Below are positions 34,528 through 41,651 of a stretch of 64,000 nt of DNA, piece by piece. This stretch comes from Geopseudomonas sagittaria (lineage in GTDB: Bacteria > Pseudomonadota > Gammaproteobacteria > Pseudomonadales > Pseudomonadaceae). The position numbers were made by a program, and so were the translations under genes. Position 1 is the first letter of the stretch; each line of letters starts with the position of its first letter. The stretch is from the NCBI RefSeq assembly GCF_900115715.1, contig NZ_FOXM01000002.1, positions 248,001-312,000 on the forward strand, read 5' to 3'. The notes beneath the pieces are model-generated. The model did not search any database and was not told the origin of the DNA. It was given only the letters and a program-made list of their open reading frames with translations.

Positions 34528-36042
34528 TCAGTGGGTGACCGGGGTGCACTTGCACTTCTTCTTCAGCCAGCCCGACACGGGGGTCTTGCCGAGCAGGATC
34601 AGGGTGATGCCGACGCTGAGGATCAGCGACACCGGGTTGCTGACCAGTTCGCTGAGCAGTTCGGCGGGGTTGTCGCCGACCGAGGCCATCGCCTGGCGCC
34701 AGGAGTTGTCCATCATCGGGCCGAGAATCACGCCGAGGATCACCGGGCCCATCTGGAAGCCGAAGACCTTGAGGAAGTAGCCGAACAGGCCGAAGCCGAG
34801 CATCCAGTACACCTCGGTCATGCTGCTGTTGATCGAGTAGGTGCCGACCACGCAGAGCACCAGGATCAGCGGGATCAGCATGGCCTTGGGCAGCTCGACC
34901 AGCTTGGCGAACAGCTTGATGCCCATCAGGCCGAACACCAGCAGGAAGATATTGGCCAGCGCCAGGTTGCCCACGGTGAACCAGAAGATGTGCGGGCTTT
35001 CCACCATCAGCATCGGGCCGGGGTTGAGGCCGTGGATCACCAGCGCGCCGATGATCACCGCGGTCACCGCATCGCCCGGGATGCCGAGGGTCAGCATCGG
35101 CACGTAGGCGCCGCCGACCGCCGCGCTGTTGGCGGTTTCCGGCGCCACCAGGCCCTCGTAGGCGCCCTGGCCGAACGGTCGGCTGGGTTTCTTCACCGTA
35201 CGCTTGGCGTGGTCGTAGGCCATCAGCGCGGCGATGTCGCCGCCGACGCCGGGCAGGGCGCCGACAAGCACGCCGATCACCGCGGTGCGCAGCGACAGCG
35301 GCAGGAACTTCAGCACCATCGCCACCGACGGCACGATCTTGGTCACCTGCTGGCGCACCGCCGGCACGTCCAGGCTGTGCAGCTGGTAGAAGGCTTCGGC
35401 GACGCCGAACAGGCCGATCATCACCACCACGTAGTGGATGCCGCCCATCAGCTCGACCTGATCGAGGGTGAAGCGGCCCTGGGCGGTGACCGGGTCCATG
35501 CCGACCAGGCCGATCACCGTACCCAGCGCGGCGGCGAACACGCCCTTGGCCAGCGAGCCTTCGGCCAGGCTGCCGACCAGCAGCAGGCCGAGGGCGGCGA
35601 TCAGGAAGTAGTCGCGCGGGGCGAACTTCAGCGCCATGTCACCGATCACCGGCGCGGCGCTGGCCAGCACCAGCACGCCGGCCAGGCCGCCGATCACCGA
35701 CATCACCGTGCTCAGGCCGATGGCGCGACCGGCCTCGCCGAGCTTGGCCAGCGGGTAGCCGTCGAAGGCGGTGGCCACCGAGGAGGGCGCGCCGGGGATG
35801 TTGAGCAGGATGGCGCTGCGCGAGCCGCCGTACACCCCGCCGATGTAGATGCCGACGATCAGCGCCAGGGCGCTGTTGACCTCCCAGGAGAAGGTGAAGG
35901 ACACCAGGATCGACACCGCCATGGTCACCGACAGGCCGGGAATCGCGCCGATGTAGATGCCGGCGAAGGTGCCCAGCGCGGTGAGCAGCAACAGGTTCGG
36001 GTCCGACCAGGCCATCAACAGATAGGAGAAGGTTTCGCTCAT
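34528..36042 (-). CDS. tctA: tripartite tricarboxylate transporter large membrane subunit
   Basis: This 504-residue protein has about ten to twelve membrane helices. It carries the TctA signatures GAIPGLSVTMAVSILV near the start, GGVYGGSRSAILLNIPGAPS, and GALPGVGGDIAALMAYDHAK in the second half, which are the two related Gly-Pro-rich loops of the family. It forms the ion-driven translocation channel with TctB. The start codon lies 10 bases behind tctB and the ribosome binding site is GGAG, so translation is coupled. The protein ends in the unusual basic and cysteine-bearing tail KKKCKC. Confidence 0.92.
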   Translation of the reverse strand: MSETFSYLLMAWSDPNLLLLTALGTFAGIYIGAIPGLSVTMAVSILVSFTFSWEVNSALALIVGIYIGGVYGGSRSAILLNIPGAPSSVATAFDGYPLAKLGEAGRAIGLSTVMSVIGGLAGVLVLASAAPVIGDMALKFAPRDYFLIAALGLLLVGSLAEGSLAKGVFAAALGTVIGLVGMDPVTAQGRFTLDQVELMGGIHYVVVMIGLFGVAEAFYQLHSLDVPAVRQQVTKIVPSVAMVLKFLPLSLRTAVIGVLVGALPGVGGDIAALMAYDHAKRTVKKPSRPFGQGAYEGLVAPETANSAAVGGAYVPMLTLGIPGDAVTAVIIGALVIHGLNPGPMLMVESPHIFWFTVGNLALANIFLLVFGLMGIKLFAKLVELPKAMLIPLILVLCVVGTYSINSSMTEVYWMLGFGLFGYFLKVFGFQMGPVILGVILGPMMDNSWRQAMASVGDNPAELLSELVSNPVSLILSVGITLILLGKTPVSGWLKKKCKCTPVTH

Positions 36043-36052
36043 GGTGAGCTCC

Positions 36053-36526
36053 TCAAGGCAGGTAGACGCTGAAGGCGAGGGTGAACAGCAGGTAGATCAG
36101 GCCCACCAGCAGGGCACTGGTCAGCAGCGCCAGCAGCGGCCGGCCGCTGCGCAGGTAGAGGATCGACAGCAGCAGGAACACGAAGGTGCTGACGTAGAAG
36201 CTGGCCCACTGGATGCTCGCCAGGTAGGCCACCGCCAGCACGGTGAACACCAGGATGCGCCGCGGGAAATGCTGCGCGCAGAACTGCCGCGCGGCGGCGA
36301 GCCAGTTGCCGGCGCCGGAGTCCGGCCGGCGCAGGGTGTCGAGCAGGATGCGCCCGCCGGCCAGCAGCAGGATGGCGCTGATGCCGAGGGGAAAGGCTCC
36401 CGGCGAGCTGATGCCGCTGAAACCGGCGATACCGTAGGCCTGCACGGCCACGGCGGCGGCGAGGACCAGCAGCAGGCAGACGAAGGCGAGTTCGCCGACC
36501 AGTCGTTTCTCAAGGGTGTTTTGCAT
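36053..36526 (-). CDS. tctB: tripartite tricarboxylate transporter small membrane subunit
   Basis: A 157-residue protein with four membrane helices (about residues 10-30, 42-60, 82-100 and 125-150), the usual size and plan for TctB. It is poorly conserved in sequence, so the assignment rests mainly on topology and on its place directly before tctA. It is the first gene of the operon, with a leader of about 360 bases between its start and the operator pair at 36885-36916. Confidence 0.85.
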   Translation of the reverse strand: MQNTLEKRLVGELAFVCLLLVLAAAVAVQAYGIAGFSGISSPGAFPLGISAILLLAGGRILLDTLRRPDSGAGNWLAAARQFCAQHFPRRILVFTVLAVAYLASIQWASFYVSTFVFLLLSILYLRSGRPLLALLTSALLVGLIYLLFTLAFSVYLP

Positions 36527-36884
36527 GACGTGTCACTCCGCTGGTGGTTCGCGGACGAACCTCCAGCTGGCCAGGCGGTGGAGAGCGGGCGCTGCCCGGG
36601 AGTCAGCCGATCAGGCGCAGCAGGCGTCGCAGGCGACCGGCGAGGGGCCTGCCTGGTCGGGATGCCTGTGGCGGCGGCGTCGAGTGGCCGTCGAGATGGA
36701 CGAGAGGGGCGAGGCCGGTCCAGCAATCCGTCATGGCGACGAAGGCGGTGGAGGTGCGAGGGTGCGAAGCGTGGTGCATGGGGGCATACCTGCGTTCTTA
36801 TATTTATTGGTATGCAGCGTCGGGTGAGTGACGTTGCAGGTGACGAGATTATTGGAACCTGGTTTCATAAACACAATTCGGGAT

Positions 36885-36899
36885 GCCCGATAATCGAAC
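36885..36899. promoter_or_regulatory. PcaR-like IclR box C
   Basis: GCCCGATAATCGAAC keeps the whole right half and the centre of the box, with two changes on the left. It lies between the divergent tctB and IclR genes. Confidence 0.55.
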
Positions 36900-36904
36900 C
36901 AAAA

Positions 36905-36916
36905 CTAACTGGCTGG
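36905..36916. promoter_or_regulatory. degenerate TetR-type palindrome C
   Basis: CTAACTGGCTGG followed by AACATTTT aligns with CTAACTGGTTAG-TACATTTT at 6654. The left half is intact and the right half decayed. The distance to the IclR box (18.5 bp centre to centre) is the same as at site B. Confidence 0.45.
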
Positions 36917-37020
36917 AACATTTTCACCATTCCCGCGCAGGCGCCCGGCCCGCAGCGCACGGTTTTCGCCGGAGCGCCGGCTCTTTTAGAATCTCTGCAT
37001 CTAACGCTTGGATACCCAAC

Positions 37021-37797
37021 ATGGCAGGCAGTCAAATCGAACGCGCACTGAGTCTTCTGGAAAGCCTGACCGCCGACCCGAGCGGGATGCCCCTGCAGGG
37101 CCTCGCCGACCAGCTGCAGATCCCCAAGAGCGCCACCCACCGCATGCTCGCCGAGCTGATCCGCCTCGGTTACGTGCGCCAGGACCCGCAGACCAGTCGC
37201 TACCAGCTGTCCACCAAGCTGGTGGCGCTGGGCTTTCGCTACCTGGCCAACAGCGGCGCCGACGTGGTGCAGCCGATCCTCGACCGCCTGGCCGAGGAAA
37301 CCGGCGAACTGGTGCGCCTGGGGGTGATCGACGGCGAGCGCCTGACCTGGATCGCCAAGTCCCAGGGCGCGCGCGGCGGCCTGCGCTACGACCCGGACAT
37401 GGGCCGCGACGCGCCGCTGTCCTCCACCGCCTCCGGGCACGCCTGGCTGGCCAGCATGAGCGACGCAGAGGCCCTGGCCCGCGTCGCGCAGCAGACCCCG
37501 GTCGACCCCGCCGAACTCGGCCCCAACGCCCCGCGCAGCGAGGCGGCACTGCTCGAGCGGCTGCGCCTGGCCCGCCAGCACGGCTACGCCTGGGTGGTGG
37601 AAAGCTCGGCGGTGGGCACCGCGGCCATGGCCTCGGTGATCCGCGACCCGCGCAACCAGCACGCCATCGGCGTGCTCAGCCTCGCCGGCCCCAGCGCCCG
37701 CCTCGGCGAGGCGCGCATGCACGCACTGGCGCCGCGCCTGCTGGCGGCCAGCGAGGAGCTGGCGCAGGCCAGTCAGGCGTCGGAGTTGTTTTCCTGA
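37021..37797 (+). CDS. IclR family regulator, second in the cluster
   Basis: The 258-residue protein has a winged helix (MPLQGLADQLQIPKSATHRMLAEL, about residues 23-46) and an IclR effector domain with APLSSTASGHAWLASM and YAWVVESSAVGTAAMASVI. It is distinct from the PcaR-like protein at 25761: the effector loop and the C-terminus resemble KdgR/IclR-type sensors of small organic acids. Divergence from tctBAC suggests local control of that operon. The ATG 37021 has only a weak GGA upstream; a longer frame from 36883 overlaps the operators and is rejected. Confidence 0.85.
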   Translation: MAGSQIERALSLLESLTADPSGMPLQGLADQLQIPKSATHRMLAELIRLGYVRQDPQTSRYQLSTKLVALGFRYLANSGADVVQPILDRLAEETGELVRLGVIDGERLTWIAKSQGARGGLRYDPDMGRDAPLSSTASGHAWLASMSDAEALARVAQQTPVDPAELGPNAPRSEAALLERLRLARQHGYAWVVESSAVGTAAMASVIRDPRNQHAIGVLSLAGPSARLGEARMHALAPRLLAASEELAQASQASELFS

Positions 37798-37965
37798 GGG
37801 CGGAAGAGGGTCAGCGGCGGTCGATCGGCATGGGCAGCTGGCCCCAGAGCGGGCGCTGACCGATCAACGACACCCAAGGCTTTCAAGCAACGCACTATTC
37901 TCTTGCAGAGATGCCGGGGAAGAGGCTTTCGCCGCAGCCAGGTCAGCGGGCGGCGAGGAGGGCGC

Positions 37966-38541
37966 GTGCGTGGAGTCTGGTGGTTGTTGGCGCTGGCGCC
38001 GCTGGTCCAGGCTGCGGAGCCGGTCAGCTCGACGGTTCGTGAACAGCACTACATGGTGTACGGGCGGACCGTTGACGATATCCGCCGCTCGATCATCGAG
38101 AGAACCCCGGTGCGCAACGCGCAGGCCGCGTTCGCGGGCAACACGAAGAGCCACTACAAGACGACCTACAGGCTGGTGCCCGTGGCGCAGACGGGCTGCG
38201 TGCTGAGGAATGCCGCGGTGAAGGTCGAATCGGTCGTTACGCTGCCCCAGCTGGCGCCGGGCACCTTACCCCCGGCGGTCGCGGCCGAGTGGCGGCGCTA
38301 CTACACCGCACTGCGGGCGCATGAATACCTGCATGTGGAAGGCGGCAAGGAGTCGGCCAGAGCGACGCAGCAATGGCTGGCCAGCATGAAGGTCAGTGGT
38401 CCGTGCCATGCGGCGAGGCCCCGCGTCCGGGCCGCCATCGAGGCGTACATCCGCATGCTGGATCAGCGCGATCGGCGCCTGGATGCCATCACCGATCATG
38501 GCCGCTCGCAGGGCGCCTGGCTGGATGCCCGGGTTCGCTAG
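37966..38541 (+). CDS. DUF922-type secreted protein with HExxH motif
   Basis: From GTG 37966, behind GAGGAG, the product is 191 residues with a signal peptide (RGVWWLLALAPLVQAAEP). It has two Cys and the metalloprotease-like motif HEYLHVEGG (about residue 124), which is the hallmark of DUF922 proteins, predicted but not proven to be zinc-dependent proteases. It has no visible link to the catabolic genes. The frame is open from 37903, but the upstream portion is Arg-rich and unlikely to be translated. Confidence 0.7.
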   Translation: MRGVWWLLALAPLVQAAEPVSSTVREQHYMVYGRTVDDIRRSIIERTPVRNAQAAFAGNTKSHYKTTYRLVPVAQTGCVLRNAAVKVESVVTLPQLAPGTLPPAVAAEWRRYYTALRAHEYLHVEGGKESARATQQWLASMKVSGPCHAARPRVRAAIEAYIRMLDQRDRRLDAITDHGRSQGAWLDARVR

Positions 38542-38710
38542 GGCCGCTGGAGAAGGGCGCACCCGCCGCGGCCATCGCTCCAAGAGCGGCTACCTCTCCC
38601 GTGCAAACTACCCACGCCCCGCTGCGGTTGGCTTGATTCCAGCGTTCAATGCCGCGCTCCGGCCGACGGCCGTTGTCTGCCGTGGACTCCGGTTGCCTTC
38701 GAGTCGGTGT

Positions 38711-38725
38711 GTTCGTTAATCGAAC
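38711..38725. promoter_or_regulatory. PcaR-like IclR box D
   Basis: GTTCGTTAATCGAAC, a palindrome around TTAA with one central change from box A, lies 113 bases upstream of the TTG start of the Gfo/Idh/MocA gene. No TetR-type palindrome accompanies it. Confidence 0.6.
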
Positions 38726-38771
38726 AGCCTTGGTTGCGTCATCTTGCGAAAAAGTGGAGCAAGGTTCTAGA

Positions 38772-38822
38772 TTGTTGTGGCGCGGATGGATGCACCTGCC
38801 CCCATCCCGCCCGCCACAACAA
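38772..38822 (+). promoter_or_regulatory. leader hairpin that would mask the CA motif
   Basis: TTGTTGTGGCG (38772-38782) is exactly complementary to CGCCACAACAA (38812-38822), and inside it GGATGG (38784-38789) can pair with CCATCC (38802-38807). The right arm is part of the CA motif just upstream of the AGAGGA ribosome binding site. If transcription starts upstream of 38772, the mRNA can hide its own Hfq/Crc site. Confidence 0.5.
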
Positions 38823-38826
38823 CAAG
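38816..38826 (+). promoter_or_regulatory. Hfq/Crc-type CA motif of the Gfo/Idh/MocA gene
   Basis: ACAACAACAAG directly upstream of AGAGGA and the TTG start codon, matching AAnAAnAA. Confidence 0.5.
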
Positions 38827-38837
38827 AGGAACCCGCC

Positions 38838-39896
38838 TTGGCCGAGCCACTGCGTATCGCCCTGATCGGTGCCGGCGTCATGGGACGTCAGCACCATCAG
38901 TATCTCCAGAACCTGCCTGAAGCCCGGCTGTGCGCGGTGGCCGACCCCGGCCCGCAGGCCGCGGCCTTCGCCGCCGAGTGTGGGGTGCCTTATTTCGCCG
39001 AGCACCGGCGCATGCTCGACGAGGCCCGCCCGCAGGCGGTGATCGTCGCCAATCCCAACACCTTGCACGTCGGCACCGCGCTGGACTGCATCGCCGCCGG
39101 GGTGCCGGTGCTGCTGGAGAAGCCGGTCGGCGTGCACCTCGACGAGGTGCGCGAGCTGGTCGCCGCCTCGACCGGCAGCGGTGTGCCGGTGCTGGTCGGC
39201 CACCACCGCCGGCACAACCCGCTGATCGTGCGCGCCCGCGAGCTGGTGCAGCAGGGCAGCCTCGGTCGGCTGACCACAGTCACCGCGCTGTGGCAGCTGC
39301 AGAAGCCGGACAGCTACTTCGACATCCCCTGGCGCCGCGAGCCGGGCGCCGGGATGCTGCTGACCAACCTGATCCACGACCTCGACCTGCTGCGCCACCT
39401 GTGCGGCGAGGTGGTCGAGGTGCAGGCGTTCACCAGCAACGGCGCGCGCGGCTTCGCCAACGAGGACAGCGCCGCGGTGCTGCTGCGTTTCGCCAACGGC
39501 GCGCTCGGCACCCTGACCGGCTCGGACGCGGTGGCCGCGCCCTGGAGCTGGGAGCTGGATTCCGGCGAGAACCCGGTCTACCCGCGGCAGGCCGACCAGC
39601 CGTGCTACCTGTTGGCCGGCACCCTCGGCGCGCTGAGCATCCCGCAGCTCAGGCGCTGGCAGTACGCCGAACCCGGCGCCGGCTGGCACCAGCCGCTGCT
39701 GCACAGCCAGGAGAGCAACACGCCTGGCGAAGCCCTGTCCCGCCAATTGCAGCATTTCGTCCGCGTCGCCCGCGGCGAGGCCGCGCCGCTGGTCAGCGCC
39801 GCCGACGCCGGTAACACCCTGGCGCTGCTCGAAGCCATCCAGCGCGCCGCCGCGAGCGGCCGCGCCTGTGTCCCCGAACTCCTTTCCCTCCAATAA
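38838..39896 (+). CDS. Gfo/Idh/MocA family oxidoreductase
   Basis: The 352-residue protein begins at TTG 38838, eight bases behind AGAGGA, giving AEPLRIALIGAGVMGRQHH as a proper Rossmann start; the frame is open back to 38649, but without a suitable initiation site. The conserved EKP motif (LLEKPVGVHLDE) is at about residue 95 and the catalytic-type block LIHDLDLLRHLCG at about 178. Family members oxidise or reduce sugars, inositols and cyclic polyols with NAD(P). With the IclR box and the downstream isomerase gene, a role on a cyclohexane polyol acid is plausible but not shown. Confidence 0.82.
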   Translation: MAEPLRIALIGAGVMGRQHHQYLQNLPEARLCAVADPGPQAAAFAAECGVPYFAEHRRMLDEARPQAVIVANPNTLHVGTALDCIAAGVPVLLEKPVGVHLDEVRELVAASTGSGVPVLVGHHRRHNPLIVRARELVQQGSLGRLTTVTALWQLQKPDSYFDIPWRREPGAGMLLTNLIHDLDLLRHLCGEVVEVQAFTSNGARGFANEDSAAVLLRFANGALGTLTGSDAVAAPWSWELDSGENPVYPRQADQPCYLLAGTLGALSIPQLRRWQYAEPGAGWHQPLLHSQESNTPGEALSRQLQHFVRVARGEAAPLVSAADAGNTLALLEAIQRAAASGRACVPELLSLQ

Positions 39897-39909
39897 GAAG
39901 AGATCCGCC

Positions 39910-40725
39910 ATGAGCGAACGCAACCTGTCCCTCGCCGCCCTGACCGTGCTCGAGCTGTCCCCGCCGCAGATGGTCGAGGTGGCCGCCCGCGCCGGCTACA
40001 GCCACGTCGGCCTGCGCCTGGTGCCGGCCACCGCCGAGGAGCACCACTTCCCGCTAGTCGCCGACGCCGGCCTGCGCCGGCAGACCCAGCAGCGCCTGCG
40101 CGATACCGGCATCGAGGTGTTCGACATCGAGATCCTGCGCCTCAAGCCCGAGACGGTGGTCGCCGAGTTCGAGCCGATCCTCGCCGCCGGCGCCGAACTG
40201 GGCGCCAGCACGGTGCTGGTGGCCGGCAACGACCCCGACGAGGCGCGGCTGACCGACAACTTCGCCGCCTTCTGCGAACTGGCCGGCGGCTTCGGCCTCT
40301 ATCCGCACCTGGAGTTCATGCCCTGGACCGACGCCAGGGACCTGCTGCAGGCCATGCGCGTCGTCGACAACGCCGGGCAGGCCAACGGCTGCGTGCTGGT
40401 CGACGCCTTCCACTTCAACCGCTCGGGCTCGCGGCTGGAGGACCTGGCCCGTCTCGATCCGGCGCGCATGCGCTACGCCCAGCTGTGCGACGTGGCCGGC
40501 CCGGTGCCGGACGACATGGCCGAGATCCTCCGCCAGGCGCGCAACGAGCGGCGCTTCCCCGGCGATGGCGACTGCGACCTGCTCGGTCTGCTGCGCGCCT
40601 TGCCGGCCAATCTGCCGCTGAGCCTGGAGGTGCCTAGCCGGCAGTTGCTCGAGCAGGGTGTCGGCGCCCTGGAGCGGGCGCAGATCGCCATCGACAAGGC
40701 GCGTACCCTGCTGGCGCGGATCTGA
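39910..40725 (+). CDS. sugar phosphate isomerase/epimerase-like TIM-barrel protein
   Basis: A 271-residue AP endonuclease-2/xylose isomerase-type TIM barrel. Metal-site positions are suggested by LEFMPWTD, LVDAFHFNRSG, the Gln/Asp in YAQLCDVAG, and SLEVPSR near the C-terminus. This is the same fold as the first half of QuiC, so it could be a dehydratase, isomerase or epimerase. The start ATG lies 13 bases behind the Gfo/Idh/MocA gene, clearly one operon. The pair resembles inositol-type dehydrogenase plus dehydratase steps. It converges on apbE with only two bases between the stop codons. Confidence 0.8.
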   Translation: MSERNLSLAALTVLELSPPQMVEVAARAGYSHVGLRLVPATAEEHHFPLVADAGLRRQTQQRLRDTGIEVFDIEILRLKPETVVAEFEPILAAGAELGASTVLVAGNDPDEARLTDNFAAFCELAGGFGLYPHLEFMPWTDARDLLQAMRVVDNAGQANGCVLVDAFHFNRSGSRLEDLARLDPARMRYAQLCDVAGPVPDDMAEILRQARNERRFPGDGDCDLLGLLRALPANLPLSLEVPSRQLLEQGVGALERAQIAIDKARTLLARI

Positions 40726-40727
40726 GC

Positions 40728-41651
40728 TCAGAGTCCCACGGTGACCTCGCGGATGTGCTCGCCCTCGCGCACCAGGAACACCGCCCCCAGGCCCTGTTCC
40801 TGGGCGAGGCGGGCGCCGCGCTCGATGCCCAGCACCATCAGAGCCGTGGCCCAGGCGTCGGCGTACAGGCAGCTGCCGGCCAGCACGGTGACCGAGGCGA
40901 TGCCGTTGTGCAGCGGCGCGCCGCTGTACGGGTCGAGGGTGTGCGAATAGCGCTGGCCGTCGCGCTCGCGCCAGTGGCGGTAGTCGCCGGAGGTGGCGAT
41001 GGCCGTGTCGGCCAGCTCCAGGCTGGCGAACACCTCGCGCCGGCCGTACTCGGGCTTCTCCAGGGCGACGCGCCAGGGGCCGTCGGGCTTCTCGCCGCGG
41101 GCGCGCAGTTCGCCGTCGATGCCGACCAGGTAGCGCTGGGTGCCGTGGCGTTCCAGGCAGCGGGCCAGTTGGTCGACGCCGAAGCCCTTGGCGATGCCGT
41201 TGAGGTCAAGGCTGACCTCGGCTTCCTTGCGCACGGCGCGCCGTTCGCGGTCGAGGGTCAATGCCGCGGCGGCCGCGCAACGCGGCGCTTCGGGCGCACC
41301 TGCCGGCGCCGGGCTGAAGCCCCAGGCGCCGACTTGGGCGCCGAGGGCGATGTCGAAGGCGCCGTGCGACAGGCTGCCGACATGCAGTCCGGCGAGCAGC
41401 ACCTGGTACAGCTCGTCCGGCAGGTCGAACCACTCGCCGAGCGGCGCGCGGTTCAGGCGCATCAGGGTGGAGTCCGGCTGCCAGGTCGACATCTGTCCAT
41501 CGACCCGATCCACCGCCGCTTGCAGTTCGGCCTGGATGGCCCGGGTGTCGAGCCCGGCGGCGGCGAAGAACACCGCGCTGAAGCGGCTGCCCATGGTCGG
41601 CCCGCTGAGGCTGTAGCGCACCAGCGCGCTGGACTCAGTAAACGTCTTCAC
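40728..41651 (-). CDS. apbE: FAD:protein FMN transferase (ApbE)
   Basis: A 307-residue protein from GTG 41651, overlapping the end of the upstream gene by 17 bases. It attaches FMN covalently to Thr or Ser of partner proteins outside the cytoplasm. Family marks are GPTMGSRFSAV at the start, FDIALGAQVGAWGF, LDLNGIAKGFGVDQ, SGDYRHW, HTLDPYSGAPL and YADAWATALMVLG near the end. No lipobox is seen at this start, so export needs another route or start. Together with the PepSY-flavodoxin and DUF2271 proteins it forms an extracytosolic flavinylation locus. Confidence 0.88.
   Translation of the reverse strand: MKTFTESSALVRYSLSGPTMGSRFSAVFFAAAGLDTRAIQAELQAAVDRVDGQMSTWQPDSTLMRLNRAPLGEWFDLPDELYQVLLAGLHVGSLSHGAFDIALGAQVGAWGFSPAPAGAPEAPRCAAAAALTLDRERRAVRKEAEVSLDLNGIAKGFGVDQLARCLERHGTQRYLVGIDGELRARGEKPDGPWRVALEKPEYGRREVFASLELADTAIATSGDYRHWRERDGQRYSHTLDPYSGAPLHNGIASVTVLAGSCLYADAWATALMVLGIERGARLAQEQGLGAVFLVREGEHIREVTVGL

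Larger units (their letters stand above)
36527..37020. other. divergent control region tctB/IclR 2
   Basis: Nearly 500 bases. The right part (36800-36920) is AT-rich and holds the composite operator C. A TAGAAT near 36988 is a possible -10 for the IclR gene. The left 270 bases are GC-rich tctB leader without a supported ORF. Confidence 0.55.
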
